Below are positions 1-9,352 of a stretch of 64,000 bases of DNA, one piece after another; the stretch's first letter is position 1, and every line of letters starts with the position of its first letter. This DNA is from Acinetobacter sp. SFB. Its GTDB lineage: Bacteria; Pseudomonadota; Gammaproteobacteria; Pseudomonadales; Moraxellaceae. The position numbers and the translations under genes were made by a program. The notes beneath the pieces were generated by a model. It saw only the letters and a program-made list of their open reading frames with translations, ran no database searches and had not been told where the DNA came from. Location: assembly GCF_001647545.1 (NCBI RefSeq), contig NZ_LSZH01000011.1, positions 197,240 to 261,239 on the forward strand, in the 5' to 3' direction.

Positions 1-218
<218 letters not shown>

Positions 219-396
219 ATACAACACCCAAACAGTTGTATGGTTCGATTGAATCGATACAAAAACCTTGATTTAGTTAAAGAAACGCTAGACAATACTC
301 AACTCAAACAGCCCAATCTGTCAAGATTTGGAAAAAGCCCAGGCATACACTGAAAAAGTGCAGCTAAGACCCAGGCAAGTATCCATAAACAGTTGT

Positions 397-511
397 GCTG
401 GCGACAATAGCAAGAGTGAACCACCTGATCCCTTCCCGAACTCAGAAGTGAAACCTCTTTGCGCTGATGGTAGTGTGGGGTTACCCATGTGAGAGTAAGT
501 CATCGCCAGCT
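397..511 (+). rRNA. 5S ribosomal RNA
   Basis: About 115 bases with the 5S hallmarks: complementary ends (GCTGGCGACAAT at the start, CATCGCCAGC at the end), the CCACCTGATCCCTTCCCGAAC region and the CGCTGATGGTAGTGTGGGG region. It sits about 180 bases after the 23S end and just before a strong terminator, so it is the last gene of the rRNA operon. An apparent reading frame on the opposite strand here is a by-product of the RNA gene. Confidence 0.95.
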
Positions 512-522
512 CATTATTCCTG

Positions 523-553
523 AAACCCCCTCAAGAAATTGAGGGGGTTTTTT
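523..553 (+). terminator. Rho-independent terminator of the rRNA operon
   Basis: A hairpin with arms AAACCCCCTCAA and TTGAGGGGGTTT, a 5-base loop and a run of T. It lies 11 bases after the 5S gene and separates the rRNA operon from the convergent Roadblock/GTPase cluster. Confidence 0.93.
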
Positions 554-609
554 TATGCAGTGATTTTATATGCTAAAAAAGGCTCCATGCGGAGCCATTT
601 TTATTTATT

Positions 610-1035
610 TCAAGAGTAAATAGCATCTGCTTTCACAATTTCAGCAGAACATTGTTTTATAGAAAATAGAAGTTGGCCTAAGAGTACATCTTTTGTTGTT
701 AAAGCCACAATTAGCAGAGGGTAGTTTTTGTTAGGTATAGAAGAGAGCAGGGCTTTACCATTTTCAGCATCAAGAGTGATAGATTGACAACCCCTCAAGT
801 TAATTTCACTTAAAAAAGCCTGAACCATTGCAAGAATGGAACTGCTCACAGCTGCTAATTTTCCGGCATTATCGACATTTTTTTTATGGACAGAAGTTAG
901 TTCAAAGCCATCAGTAGAACAAATCATCACGTATTCAACACCACTTACATTCGTTAAAAGGTTTTGAATGTGTTGTTGAGCAGTTTGAATTAATGTTTCT
1001 GGAGCAGATCGTTGTTGATGATTGGAATAAGACAT
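610..1035 (-). CDS. Roadblock/LC7-domain protein (distal gene of GTPase cluster)
   Basis: 141 aa. From about residue 18 to the end it has the alternating helix and strand pattern of the Roadblock/LC7 fold: an N-terminal helix, a 'GVEYVMICSTDGFEL' strand-turn-strand, a central helix rich in small residues (AGKLAAVSSSILAMVQAF) and a C-terminal 'LLIVALTTKDVLLGQLLF' strand and helix. Proteins of this fold bind small Ras-like GTPases, some as GTPase-activating partners (MglB on MglA). It is the last gene of a minus-strand cluster and starts 13 bases after the GTPase gene, which suggests translational linkage and a physical partnership. The partner role is inferred from fold and position. No signal peptide or membrane segment is seen. 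Confidence 0.8.
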   Translation of the reverse strand: MSYSNHQQRSAPETLIQTAQQHIQNLLTNVSGVEYVMICSTDGFELTSVHKKNVDNAGKLAAVSSSILAMVQAFLSEINLRGCQSITLDAENGKALLSSIPNKNYPLLIVALTTKDVLLGQLLFSIKQCSAEIVKADAIYS

Positions 1036-1048
1036 AAAAAATCTTCAG

Positions 1049-1585
1049 TTAGTGTGCTATTTGAATTTCAGCATTCGCAATTAGTGTTTCAACCAAAAGC
1101 AGAACGTCATTTTTGATACGGGCATCAATAAAAAAAACAGGATAGGTCTTCGATTGTAGTTCAGCCCATTCTCTGTAAATCAAGGTTGTATTTTTAGTTT
1201 TTTGATCAAGATGGGTGATTCCAATCACAATATTGTCATTCATTTCTTTGAAAGTGCTGAAATATTCATTAAGTTGTTGAATAGGATGTTCCGCACTGTG
1301 ATCGATTAAAATAATGGTTCCTAGTGCACCTTTACAGATTGCCGACCAAATAAAGTCAAATCGCTCCTGTCCTGGTGTGCCATATAAGCCTACTTTAATA
1401 TCTTCTTCTAGCGTAATTTCACCATAATCGATTCCGACAGTCGTTAATACTTTTTGATGGGAGGTAGTATCGGTATTTACTGCCTCTGTACTGAGTACAG
1501 ATATATCAGAAATGGTGTTAATTGCTGCACTTTTGCCTGCACCCATGCTTCCTGCAAAAACAATTTTGTAGTGTTGTAAGATCAT
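1049..1585 (-). CDS. Ras-like small GTPase (CvnD/MglA-like, COG2229-type)
   Basis: 178 aa, a single G domain. The P-loop is G12-SMGAGK-S19. The switch I threonines lie in 'TTVGIDYGEI' (48-57). The G3 region reads 'LYGTPGQERF' (67-76), and 'KGALGTIILID' follows. This pattern fits the GTPases of actinobacterial conservons and distantly MglA. Two departures from textbook GTPases are visible. The G3 Asp of DxxG is replaced by Gly69, and the G4 motif is THLD (124-127) rather than NKxD. It overlaps the upstream 322-aa gene by one base (stop/start) and is followed by a Roadblock gene. It probably acts as a cytoplasmic nucleotide switch with the Roadblock proteins. The pathway it controls cannot be read from the sequence. 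Confidence 0.85.
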   Translation of the reverse strand: MILQHYKIVFAGSMGAGKSAAINTISDISVLSTEAVNTDTTSHQKVLTTVGIDYGEITLEEDIKVGLYGTPGQERFDFIWSAICKGALGTIILIDHSAEHPIQQLNEYFSTFKEMNDNIVIGITHLDQKTKNTTLIYREWAELQSKTYPVFFIDARIKNDVLLLVETLIANAEIQIAH

Positions 1586-2553
1586 TAGAGGCCCAATTTT
1601 TTACGTAATTTATTAAAAAAACTTCGCATACCTGAAGTGTTTTCTGATCCGTATTGATGAATGGATTTATTTGCGTGATTTTTTACAGCAGATGCTGGAA
1701 TTTCTTCTATCATGTCTGCCATAAAACAGGTAAAAATAAAGCGATGGATAAAATTGCCGCTGATATTCATTTGCTGTTGTATGTACTGTACGGTATTGCC
1801 TTGTTGCAAATAGGCTGCAATTGTCAGCAAATCTTTACGCTCAGCAGAAGCAACGGGTTGTGGCCAATGTTTTAAATGATAACAACCTTCATAAATTGGT
1901 GTTTCATAACTTAAATTTTCCCAAATGAGTTGCCATATACCTTGTTTAAGGTCTTGCTTTAAATATGTATAACGAAAAGCGACAATACTATCTAGGTCAG
2001 CATGGACGAAATGTAAGCTAGCATTTATTTTTTTTAAATTTTCATCGGTCCATATTTCTTGGCTTTGAGTATCAATCAGGGCAATCTTGTTTTTATCATT
2101 CATTAGAATGAATTTATGGACTGCATTCTCTTTTTTTAATAAAGAAAAGATATCCTGAAAATAGCTGTAATTAAGTTTTTCTGTATGCTTTTCTAGTTTC
2201 TGTTCGACAATATTTTTTTGAATATCTAAGTATGGAATGATATCGCATAATAACCATCGTTTTAATGCATCTGAATCGGTTAATGGTAAATGTAAAGTAT
2301 TGTCTATAATTTCCCCTGAATATTCAGCATTATTGATAGTTTTTAAAATAAATAGATTTTTATGTTTTATATTTTTAATATTAGGAAGATCAAAAAAATG
2401 ATGATTAAGAATTAAAATCTGTAAATGAGGATCTGCAATATTCGTCCAATTTAGCTGATAATCATAAGATAAAAGATCTTCAAGCATAATTTTAAGTTTA
2501 TTAATTGTGCTTAAATTTAAACCAAATATCGAAATATTAATTTTATTTTTCAC
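1585..2553 (-). CDS. Unknown protein of the Roadblock/GTPase cluster
   Basis: 322 aa, not recognised. It is very rich in Ile, Asn, Lys and Leu in its first two thirds, with no signal peptide and no clear membrane segment. The N-terminal stretch (about 5-110) has short hydrophobic strands alternating with helices, reminiscent of a receiver-like alpha/beta domain. The C-terminal stretch (about 240-290, 'LLTIAAYLQQGNTVQYIQQQ' onwards) looks like a small helical or winged-helix element, and the extreme C-terminus is basic (FFNKLRKKLGL). It lies between the first Roadblock gene and the GTPase gene, and its stop overlaps the GTPase start by one base. It is therefore almost certainly made with them and may be an adaptor or output protein. 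That role is inference from position only. Confidence 0.7.
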   Translation of the reverse strand: MKNKINISIFGLNLSTINKLKIMLEDLLSYDYQLNWTNIADPHLQILILNHHFFDLPNIKNIKHKNLFILKTINNAEYSGEIIDNTLHLPLTDSDALKRWLLCDIIPYLDIQKNIVEQKLEKHTEKLNYSYFQDIFSLLKKENAVHKFILMNDKNKIALIDTQSQEIWTDENLKKINASLHFVHADLDSIVAFRYTYLKQDLKQGIWQLIWENLSYETPIYEGCYHLKHWPQPVASAERKDLLTIAAYLQQGNTVQYIQQQMNISGNFIHRFIFTCFMADMIEEIPASAVKNHANKSIHQYGSENTSGMRSFFNKLRKKLGL

Positions 2554-2619
2554 AATATGTCCACATGATACAGTAGTTTATAGAGACTACTTTGGAAAAT
2601 AGTCTCTAAATAAAATATA

Positions 2620-2979
2620 TTAAGAAAAATCTAATTCTTTTTCAAAACCTTTAAGCTCATGACGTGCCATTGCAAGATTTGATTTAGGACGATCTAATAC
2701 GAGATATAAAAACAAGCTGTCATTTGATACTAATGGTCGAATCAAGTGATATTGTTTACCTAAAGTAATTAAAATATCTTCAATATTATCTTGAAGATTA
2801 AGTGAACGAGCCACTTTACGTTTAGCGCGAATAACTTCAGTATTTCCTGCAGCTGCTAATTCTAAGTCAATGCTTGAAACACCTTGGGTTGCTAGAGCAA
2901 GACCACTTTCACTATCTACAAGTGCAGCAGCAATAAAACCATCAATCTCTGCCAGACTTTCTAATGATACTTTAGCCAT
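2620..2979 (-). CDS. Roadblock/LC7-domain protein (first gene of GTPase cluster)
   Basis: 119 aa covering one Roadblock/LC7 domain: '[17 protein letters not shown]' (strand, turn, strand), a helix starting '[20 protein letters not shown]', and a C-terminal '[15 protein letters not shown]' strand pair followed by a helix. The segment that follows ([20 protein letters not shown]) is typical of family members. It is the first gene of the minus-strand cluster, 66 bases ahead of the 322-aa protein, and starts at an ATG preceded by AAGGGGAAAT. It differs clearly in sequence from the Roadblock protein at the far end of the cluster, so the two may form a heteromeric pair or serve different partners. 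No membrane signal is present. Confidence 0.82.
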   Translation of the reverse strand: MAKVSLESLAEIDGFIAAALVDSESGLALATQGVSSIDLELAAAGNTEVIRAKRKVARSLNLQDNIEDILITLGKQYHLIRPLVSNDSLFLYLVLDRPKSNLAMARHELKGFEKELDFS

Positions 2980-3367
2980 GATTTCCCCTTATATAATATA
3001 AAATAAATTAGATAGATAATAAATAATATCCACCTAAGCGTTATAGTCCAGTATTTTTATATTGTTATCAATGGCAGAATTTTAATTTAGATGTGAAAGT
3101 TGCTTTTTTATTCAAGATTTTAAAATAACAAATAATTATATTTTATATTTAAATTAATAGTATATTTATATTATATAATTAAATTAATTTATTTGTATAA
3201 AATTAATAGTCAGAGAAGATAAAAATATATCTCTAATGAGATATTTTAGTAGTTTTAGAGTAAAAAGAGAGTATTAGCCTCTTACCTAAATAATTGCTGT
3301 CAGAATATATTTTCTATTTTAATTTGATTATTAAGCCCTTTGTAAGGTTGATCTCAATTCTGAGCTT
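2980..3367. other. AT-rich intergenic region upstream of the Roadblock/GTPase cluster
   Basis: About 390 bases, extremely AT-rich with long A/T runs. It must carry the promoter of the minus-strand cluster, but too many A/T hexamers match a -10 element to choose one. No coding remnant is recognisable here. Confidence 0.5.
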
Positions 3368-4318
3368 ATGCATATTGAATATAATACAAAGCCATTTCTT
3401 ACAATTTTATTGTCATTATTTTTAGCAAAACTTTCTTCTTTTTCATCGTTGTATTGTCTGTAACCGATGATGCCGATATTTGTAAAATTCTTTGCTGTTT
3501 CTTCCATATCTAGCAGCTTTCCTTTATCTTTTCTACTGTAGTAATTAGTATAGGGCTGCAGGATATAGGCTTAATTTTAGACCGGTTTGGTCTTAAATCC
3601 ATTATGGTTTGGGCGCTATTTTAGCTGCAAGCCTATTGATCCTCAGTTCACTGTTTCCTGTAGGGGAAGTATTTTGGCACAGGGATATTGATTGGAATTT
3701 CGGTCAGTGGTGTGGCTGCTATTGCAATGGTTTATATCGGTGAAGAAATAGCTAAATATCCTAAATATCGGTTTTGCCATCGGTTGTATATATAGGTGCT
3801 GCTCTGGGCTGAATAGGTGACAGTTGCAATGTTGGGCTTTTTGTTGATTTTATTTCCTAGCAAAAGGCAACTTTGATGATTGGTTTAGTCATGGCGGTGA
3901 ATTTTTATAAGGTTTTACCCACGTCTAATTACTGGAGTCTATAGTTCACATGGTGCAGCGAGTTAGTGAAATAGGTTTAGGTAAAACAAAGTGCTTACTG
4001 CAATGTTAATGGCTATGCTTGTCGATTTATGGCTGATGCGGACTCCCTGATTCGATCAGTTTTATTGGGACTGGTGTTATTTCACTTTTTTATTTTTTGC
4101 GGAACATTCTCTCTGAATTAGTTGGGTATTGATGCAATTCATACAATATGGAGTAGTAGACTCTTTACTTTATTTGTTAATTTACTACATGAAATCCATT
4201 ATTTTGGTCAGTCGTATTGGTTGAATGTGGCAAAACTCTGGTTGGAAAGGCTTAGGGCTGATCTTATTATTTTGGCTATTCGGCTCCATTGCCCATCATC
4301 TTTACAAGCCTTAAATAA
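3368..4318 (+). pseudogene. Decayed MFS transporter (YnfM-like)
   Basis: Fragments of one transporter can be read in changing frames. They are an N-terminal part from ATG 3368 (LFLAKLSSFSSLYCL then MPIFVKFFAVSS), 'LILDRFGLKSIMVWG' near 3570, 'GTGILIGISVSGVAAIAMVY' then 'IGEEIAKYP' near 3675-3760, 'MIGLVMAVNF' near 3880, and a C-terminal 'WQNSGWKGLGLILLFWLFGS' at about 4230-4290. These match, in order, the transmembrane and loop motifs of YnfM-type drug/metabolite MFS proteins. At least four frameshifts and several stops interrupt it. At about 950 bases it is also shorter than the roughly 1.2 kb of an intact gene, so internal deletions have occurred. The family call comes from motif order, not alignment. 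Confidence 0.75.
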
Positions 4319-4451
4319 TTAAAACTTTAAATCTCTGTTTTTGTATATTTTTTAATCGGCAATGTAAGTGGAATTCATGGTAAAATGATCGGCTTTCATC
4401 TTTGATCTCATTTTTAAGATCTTTCATCTGCCAGCCGAGAATTTGCTATCC

Positions 4452-6872
4452 ATGTCTACAGCTTATACCGCACAGACAGCGCCGACCGCGTTGTTTGATT
4501 ACGACAAATATTGGGCGTCTTGTTTTGAACCCGCACCATTTTTGCCGATGTCACGCGAGGAAATGGATCTACTCGGCTGGGATGCCTGTGACTTTATTTT
4601 AATTTGTGGCGATGCCTATATTGACCACCCATCTTTCTGTTCAGGCATTATTGGACGTACCCTTGAAGCCCAAGGCTTCCGTGTGGGGATCATCGCTCAG
4701 CCAGATTGGACCGATCCTGAAGCATTCCGTGTATTGGGTAAACCGGCCATTGCTTGGGGCGTGACTGCCGGCAATATGGATTCCATGATCAACCGTTATA
4801 CGGCTGACCGTAAAATCCGTTCCGATGATGCCTATTCACCAGATAATCAGCCGAACAAACGCCCAGACCGTGCAGCAACTGTGTATTGTCAGCGCTGCCG
4901 CGAAGCATTCCCTGATGTACCTGTACTGTTAGGTGGAATTGAAGCATCATTGCGTCGTATTGCGCATTATGATTACTGGTCAGACAAAGTCCGTCGTTCC
5001 GTATTGATGGATTCAAAAGCCGATTTATTGATGTACGGTAATGGCGAGCGCTCGATTACTGAAGTGATGCACCGTTTGGCCAAAGGTGAAAAAATTCACG
5101 AAATTACCGATGTTCGTGGTACAGCATTTATTGTGAATAAACATAACCGTGCGTCTAAAGCCAAATTTGTTGAAATTGCATCCAATGATGTTGATAGCAT
5201 TGGACGTGTCGATGCGATCATCAATCCGTATGTAATGACGGAAGATTTGGATGGTTGTGAAATTGAAAAAGACAAAGGTAATTCTTTAACTCAATATCAA
5301 AATTTCCAAAAAGAACCGGTTGCCAATCCAATTATCCGCGAAGGGGATAATCTGGATGCCGATACGCAAATTGTTCAGCTTCAAGCTGCGCCATCCAAAG
5401 CCATTAAACATAAATTACCGCCACGTGAACTGGCTGTAATTCGTTTGCCTGCATTTGAAGAAGTGGCCAGTGATCCGGTGCTGTATGCACATGCCAATCG
5501 TATTTTGCATTTGGAAACCAATCCGGGCAATGCCCGTGCCATGGTGCAAAAGCATGGCGAACGCGATGTCTGGTTAAATGCTCCGCCAATTCCATTGACC
5601 ACTGAAGAAATGGATTATGTGTTTGACTTGCCGTATGCACGTTTGCCACATCCAGTTTATGGTGAGGCACGTTTCCCCGCATTCGACATGATCAAGTTCT
5701 CCGTGAATATCATGCGTGGCTGTTTTGGTGGTTGTACTTTCTGTTCGATTACTGAACATGAAGGTCGTATTATTCAAAACCGTTCTGAAGAATCGATTCT
5801 GCGTGAAGTGGAAAAAATTCGTGATACCGCACCTGGCTTTACCGGCATTATTTCCGATTTAGGCGGACCGACTGCGAACATGTATCGTTTGCAGTGTAAA
5901 GATCCTGAAATTGAGAAAAACTGTCGTAAACCATCGTGTGTATTCCCGGGTGTTTGTCAAAACTTGCATACCGATCATGCACCATTGACGCAGTTATATC
6001 GTAAGGCACGTGAACTAAAAGGCATTAAAAAGATTCTGATTAGTTCAGGTTTACGTTATGACCTGGCTGTATTGAACCCTGAATATGTGAAAGAGCTGGT
6101 TCAGCATCATGTCGGTGGTTATCTGAAAATTGCACCGGAACATACCGAAAAAGGTCCATTGTCGAAGATGATGAAACCGGGTATTGGTACCTATGATCGC
6201 TTCAAGCAAATGTTTGACCGTTTCAGCAAGGAAGCCGGTAAAGAACAATACCTGATTCCTTATTTCATCGCGGCGCATCCGGGTACTACCGATTATGACA
6301 TGATGAATTTAGCGATTTGGTTGAAGAAAAATGGTTTCCGTGCCGATCAGGTACAGAATTTCTATCCTTCACCCATGGCAACAGCAACCACTATGTATCA
6401 CACTGGTAAAAACCCGTTGGCGAAAGTGGCGCGTTATACTGAAAATGTGGACATTGTGAAAGGGGACAAGCGTCGTCGTTTGCATAAAGCATTCTTGCGT
6501 TATCATGATTCAAACAACTGGCCATTGCTGCGTGAAGCATTGAAAGAAATGGGTCGTTCTGACCTGATTGGTAACTCGAAACAGCATTTGATTCCGACCT
6601 ATCAGCCTGTAGGCACTGAAGGTCAGTATCAATCGGCACGTAAGAAGAATTCGACAGTTGCCGGTGATTCGCAAAAACGTAGTAGTGATAATACTGTTCG
6701 TAATCAAACTGCGGGCAGCCAAAGTCGTCCTTCAAATACCAAGAAGCGTCCTGAGCGTGGTCAAATCTTGACTCAGCATACTGGTTTACCACCTCGTGAA
6801 ACAGGGGATGCTAAAAAACCATTTGGTGGCCCAAAACCAAAAAGTAAATCTAAGCCGAAATCAAAAGCTTGA
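4452..6872 (+). CDS. ygiQ: YgiQ-family radical SAM protein
   Basis: 806 aa from ATG 4452. A TTG nine bases earlier opens the frame but has no advantage. The N-terminal third is the YgiQ-specific region. The radical SAM cluster CxxxCxxC is C424-FGG-C428-TF-C431, followed by the SAM-binding barrel (e.g. '[16 protein letters not shown]', '[12 protein letters not shown]'). The cysteines should hold a [4Fe-4S] cluster that cleaves S-adenosylmethionine. The substrate of the family is not established. The last ~90 residues are low-complexity, rich in Ser, Lys, Arg, Gln and Pro, ending in a [10 protein letters not shown]-type tail that may bind nucleic acid. The gene stands alone and ends in a terminator. 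Confidence 0.93.
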   Translation: MSTAYTAQTAPTALFDYDKYWASCFEPAPFLPMSREEMDLLGWDACDFILICGDAYIDHPSFCSGIIGRTLEAQGFRVGIIAQPDWTDPEAFRVLGKPAIAWGVTAGNMDSMINRYTADRKIRSDDAYSPDNQPNKRPDRAATVYCQRCREAFPDVPVLLGGIEASLRRIAHYDYWSDKVRRSVLMDSKADLLMYGNGERSITEVMHRLAKGEKIHEITDVRGTAFIVNKHNRASKAKFVEIASNDVDSIGRVDAIINPYVMTEDLDGCEIEKDKGNSLTQYQNFQKEPVANPIIREGDNLDADTQIVQLQAAPSKAIKHKLPPRELAVIRLPAFEEVASDPVLYAHANRILHLETNPGNARAMVQKHGERDVWLNAPPIPLTTEEMDYVFDLPYARLPHPVYGEARFPAFDMIKFSVNIMRGCFGGCTFCSITEHEGRIIQNRSEESILREVEKIRDTAPGFTGIISDLGGPTANMYRLQCKDPEIEKNCRKPSCVFPGVCQNLHTDHAPLTQLYRKARELKGIKKILISSGLRYDLAVLNPEYVKELVQHHVGGYLKIAPEHTEKGPLSKMMKPGIGTYDRFKQMFDRFSKEAGKEQYLIPYFIAAHPGTTDYDMMNLAIWLKKNGFRADQVQNFYPSPMATATTMYHTGKNPLAKVARYTENVDIVKGDKRRRLHKAFLRYHDSNNWPLLREALKEMGRSDLIGNSKQHLIPTYQPVGTEGQYQSARKKNSTVAGDSQKRSSDNTVRNQTAGSQSRPSNTKKRPERGQILTQHTGLPPRETGDAKKPFGGPKPKSKSKPKSKA

Positions 6873-6886
6873 TTTCAAAATAAGAG

Positions 6887-6910
6887 AGAACGCTAAGGCG
6901 TTCTTTTTTA
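6887..6910 (+). terminator. Terminator after ygiQ
   Basis: Hairpin AGAACGC-taag-GCGTTCT followed by TTTTTT, 15 bases after the ygiQ stop codon. Confidence 0.85.
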
Positions 6911-7217
6911 TTGTTCAATAAAATCAACCGTTGCTAAAACAGTTCGTCGGAATTGTCCGACAATATCCAATAGTCTTATTGCATCACGACTTAGCCTTGA
7001 TATACCCTATTTATAGTGTCTGAGCAGGGATTAATTTAGACCGCGATGACATAAATAAAAGAACTGCAATTTTTTGTCAGTTTTTATAATGATTTTGTCA
7101 TCATTAAATGAAGTTTGTTTACTTAAAATATTTAATAAAAATACGAGCTGTATACTCACTTTCATAACAATCGGTGTGACACCGGACAGATTATAAAAAT
7201 TTTAAAGGACTAAGAGG
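6911..7217. other. Intergenic region upstream of the DUF2726 gene
   Basis: About 300 bases without a recognisable gene. It contains a TATAAT hexamer at 7085-7090 and a short inverted repeat (AATGA...TCATT, about 7089-7107) that could belong to the promoter of the next gene. No good -35 partner is visible, so this is only suggestive. Confidence 0.35.
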
Positions 7218-7763
7218 ATGATGATTTACATTTTAATTGCGAGTTTGCTTCTATTGTGTGTATTAATGATGGCTTGGAAAAGTCTTGAAAGTAATACAAA
7301 ACAGCAAGATAGCGCTTTAAAGCAAAGGGCTATTTTCAATATTAATCAACAATTAACCTATACGCGACTCACGGGAATATTACCGAAGAGTACCGTATTG
7401 GCGCATGTTTCATTTGATGCACTGCTGACGACTAAATACTCTCGTACCCGCTATAAATATCGCAATATGGTGGCAGATTTTGTCTTACTTGACGAGCATC
7501 ATCAAGTCACCGCCATTATTGCACTTGATGATCCGCTGGCATTAAAACATTTAAAGAATGCGCAATATCAAGATGCACTTTTAGCTATGGCGGGATATCG
7601 GGTAATTCGTTATGAGGATGTCCCTGAATATTATCAGTTAAGACAAGATTTTCTTCTTGAACAATCTTCTCACCTTGCATTAGAAACCCAAGCAGAAGAT
7701 ACACCAAAGAAGTATAGTTTTTATCCTGAATTGGAACGAAAAAAAATCCGAATTGTGGGTTAA
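7218..7763 (+). CDS. DUF2726-domain protein with N-terminal membrane anchor
   Basis: 181 aa. Residues 2-20 (IYILIASLLLLCVLMMAW) form a membrane anchor. The rest resembles DUF2726, a nuclease-like alpha/beta domain of unknown function: 'LTGILPKSTVLAHVSFDALL', then 'VADFVLLDEHHQVTAIIALD' and 'ALLAMAGYRVIRYED'. The Asp in 'ADFVLLD' and the following acidic strand resemble the restriction-endonuclease-like core, but catalytic competence is not provable here. The start ATG is preceded by AAAGGAC at a good distance. The gene is monocistronic and convergent with the RidA-family gene, sharing a terminator with it. Confidence 0.75.
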   Translation: MMIYILIASLLLLCVLMMAWKSLESNTKQQDSALKQRAIFNINQQLTYTRLTGILPKSTVLAHVSFDALLTTKYSRTRYKYRNMVADFVLLDEHHQVTAIIALDDPLALKHLKNAQYQDALLAMAGYRVIRYEDVPEYYQLRQDFLLEQSSHLALETQAEDTPKKYSFYPELERKKIRIVG

Positions 7764-7768
7764 TCACA

Positions 7769-7801
7769 ACAAGCATGAATTCATATTTTTCATGCTTGTG
7801 C
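7769..7801. terminator. Bidirectional terminator
   Basis: Inverted repeat CAAGCATGAA...TTCATGCTTG (7770-7799) with flanking A/T, between two convergent genes. The T-run is weak on both sides. Confidence 0.6.
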
Positions 7802-7818
7802 ATTTATTTCTTTTAACT

Positions 7819-8172
7819 TCAAGCACGAACAGCAGTCACCGTCATTTCTACTAAAACATCTGGTGCATAAAGTTTTGATTCAACACAAGTTCGTGCAGGT
7901 GCTTGATCTTCAGCCACCCATGCATCCCAAACTTCGTTCATTGCCGCATAATCTTGTTCTATATCTTTTAAGAAAATCATGACAGATAAAATATGGATTT
8001 TATCTGTTCCTGCATCTGCCAATAAACGGTCAATATTATCTAGAGTTTCTTGGGTTTGCGCTTTAATATCCAGTGAAGTGTCATTTGCCAATTGTCCGGC
8101 TAAATGAACCAGATTGCCTGAAATCGCTACTTCGCAATAACGCTTTTCTATATGTAGACGCTGAACGCTCAT
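7819..8172 (-). CDS. RidA (YjgF/YER057c/UK114) family protein, YoaB-like
   Basis: 117 aa, the full usual length of the family, with the trimeric chorismate-mutase-like fold signature: 'VHLAGQLANDTS', 'QTQETLDNIDRLLADAGTDK', 'SVMIFLKDIEQDYAAMNEVW' and 'APARTCVESKLYAPDVLVEM'. The Arg in 'PARTCV' is the residue that binds carboxylates of enamine/imine substrates in active RidA proteins. The overall pattern is closest to the YoaB subgroup rather than canonical RidA, so deaminase activity on 2-aminoacrylate is possible but unproven. It starts at the ATG 8172. Downstream (on the plus side) it meets a shared terminator; upstream lies a decayed transporter on the same strand, whose stop is seven bases away. 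Confidence 0.88.
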   Translation of the reverse strand: MSVQRLHIEKRYCEVAISGNLVHLAGQLANDTSLDIKAQTQETLDNIDRLLADAGTDKIHILSVMIFLKDIEQDYAAMNEVWDAWVAEDQAPARTCVESKLYAPDVLVEMTVTAVRA

Positions 8173-8178
8173 AAAATT

Positions 8179-9149
8179 TTAATCCTGGGTTGTGGGCATC
8201 ATCACCGCGGCTATAGCTGTGAGTAAACAGCCAATAGCCAAGTAATTGCTACATAATGCCATGAACCATTACCGCAAATCACTAGTGAAGTGGCAATAGC
8301 ACGGATGCCACCCACCGACAATACTTGTGGCCTGATCGTAAATCTCTTGGCTGCTATAACGGTATTGGCTACCCAAAAGTGACGTAAAAATCGGTTGCTG
8401 AACACTGATCATCCTATTATGGGTAATATTGGCTAGAAAATAGCAATGAAAACAATTATCTAAGTGGTAGAGCTAGTGACTTGTCTGATGCTTAAACCAC
8501 TTTATCAATGAATTGTTGAGCTTCATCTGGATCACGAGGGATCCATATCGCAATGCCGATCAAGACAATACTGGCAATGAAAGGTATACCTCAGCCATGC
8601 CCAAGCGGCAAAAGCGTCAACCTTCAGAGCGACAACAATAAATAATCGAGATTGCACCAATAGCCAAAACCAGTTCAACGCCAGCACCCTTAAAGCTGCA
8701 CAGCCCCCATTCACTAGTCATGATGAAATTTTGTAATGCACGTAGTATGACTAAGAGAACCGCTGCTTACCGGCCAATGTCTGTAAAGTTGCAGAATAAA
8801 GTAATCCCGAAGGTGGGGACAGTCCCATTAAAACTACAGAAATGACGAGCATTTTTTGCGTTCGAGTTTGTCACCGAAATAACCCAAGACTTCATTACTC
8901 AGTGGCCGGAATAAAAAGCCAACCCCTAAAGTTGCAAGCGCAGCTAAGCTGCCGATATGGTCATTTATACACGGAAAATTGGTTTTTAAAAATGAGTGCG
9001 GCAACAATGCCCTAAAGTAGAAACTGGTATTAACAACCTGCAACAGCAGCAATGAAACGACTGAGTACGGCTTTACGCTCGCGTTTTTTTTGGAGATTTA
9101 CGGATAGATTTCAAGATATTGACAGGACACAAGCAAGAGGGAGTTCCAT
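8179..9149 (-). pseudogene. Decayed MHS-family (metabolite:H+ symporter) MFS transporter
   Basis: Read on the minus strand in changing frames, the fragments match MHS transporters in order. Near 9060 is 'RKAVLSRFIAAVAG'. Then come 'SLAALATLGVGFLFRPLSNE' (about 8890-8950) and 'GYFGDKLERKK', the classic loop 2-3 signature. A segment resembling 'GAISIIYCC' lies near 8640. Close to the end is 'QEIYDQATSIVGG', and the C-terminus reads 'AIGCLLTAIAAVMMPTTQD' with its natural stop at 8179. Several frameshifts and nonsense codons are present, and the length (about 0.97 kb against about 1.3 kb) indicates deletions. The substrate of the ancestral protein cannot be named. The 5' boundary is approximate. 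Confidence 0.8.
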
Positions 9150-9352
9150 GGTTGACAACAGAGTTGCCCTGCAACATTCGGATTTGATCGTCACGCCAAT
9201 CACAGGACAGCATGCTAAAAGTAAAGGTGATTTTTAGCATCTCAGCGGCTACATGGATAAATGTATCGCGCCAATAGAGTACCGCAAAATGCGCAGTTGT
9301 GTAGTATTAATTGGTCTGGTTTTATTCTTTTGGTTGAAAAATATTCAAATAT

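Noticed and set aside
321-503. Minus-strand reading frame of 60 codons
   Set aside because: It lies across the 5S rRNA gene and its spacer; its sequence is a translation of RNA-coding DNA.
4402-4602. Reading frame overlapping the start of ygiQ
   Set aside because: It is out of frame with the strongly supported ygiQ and has a composition (Cys, His, Arg rich) typical of shadow frames.
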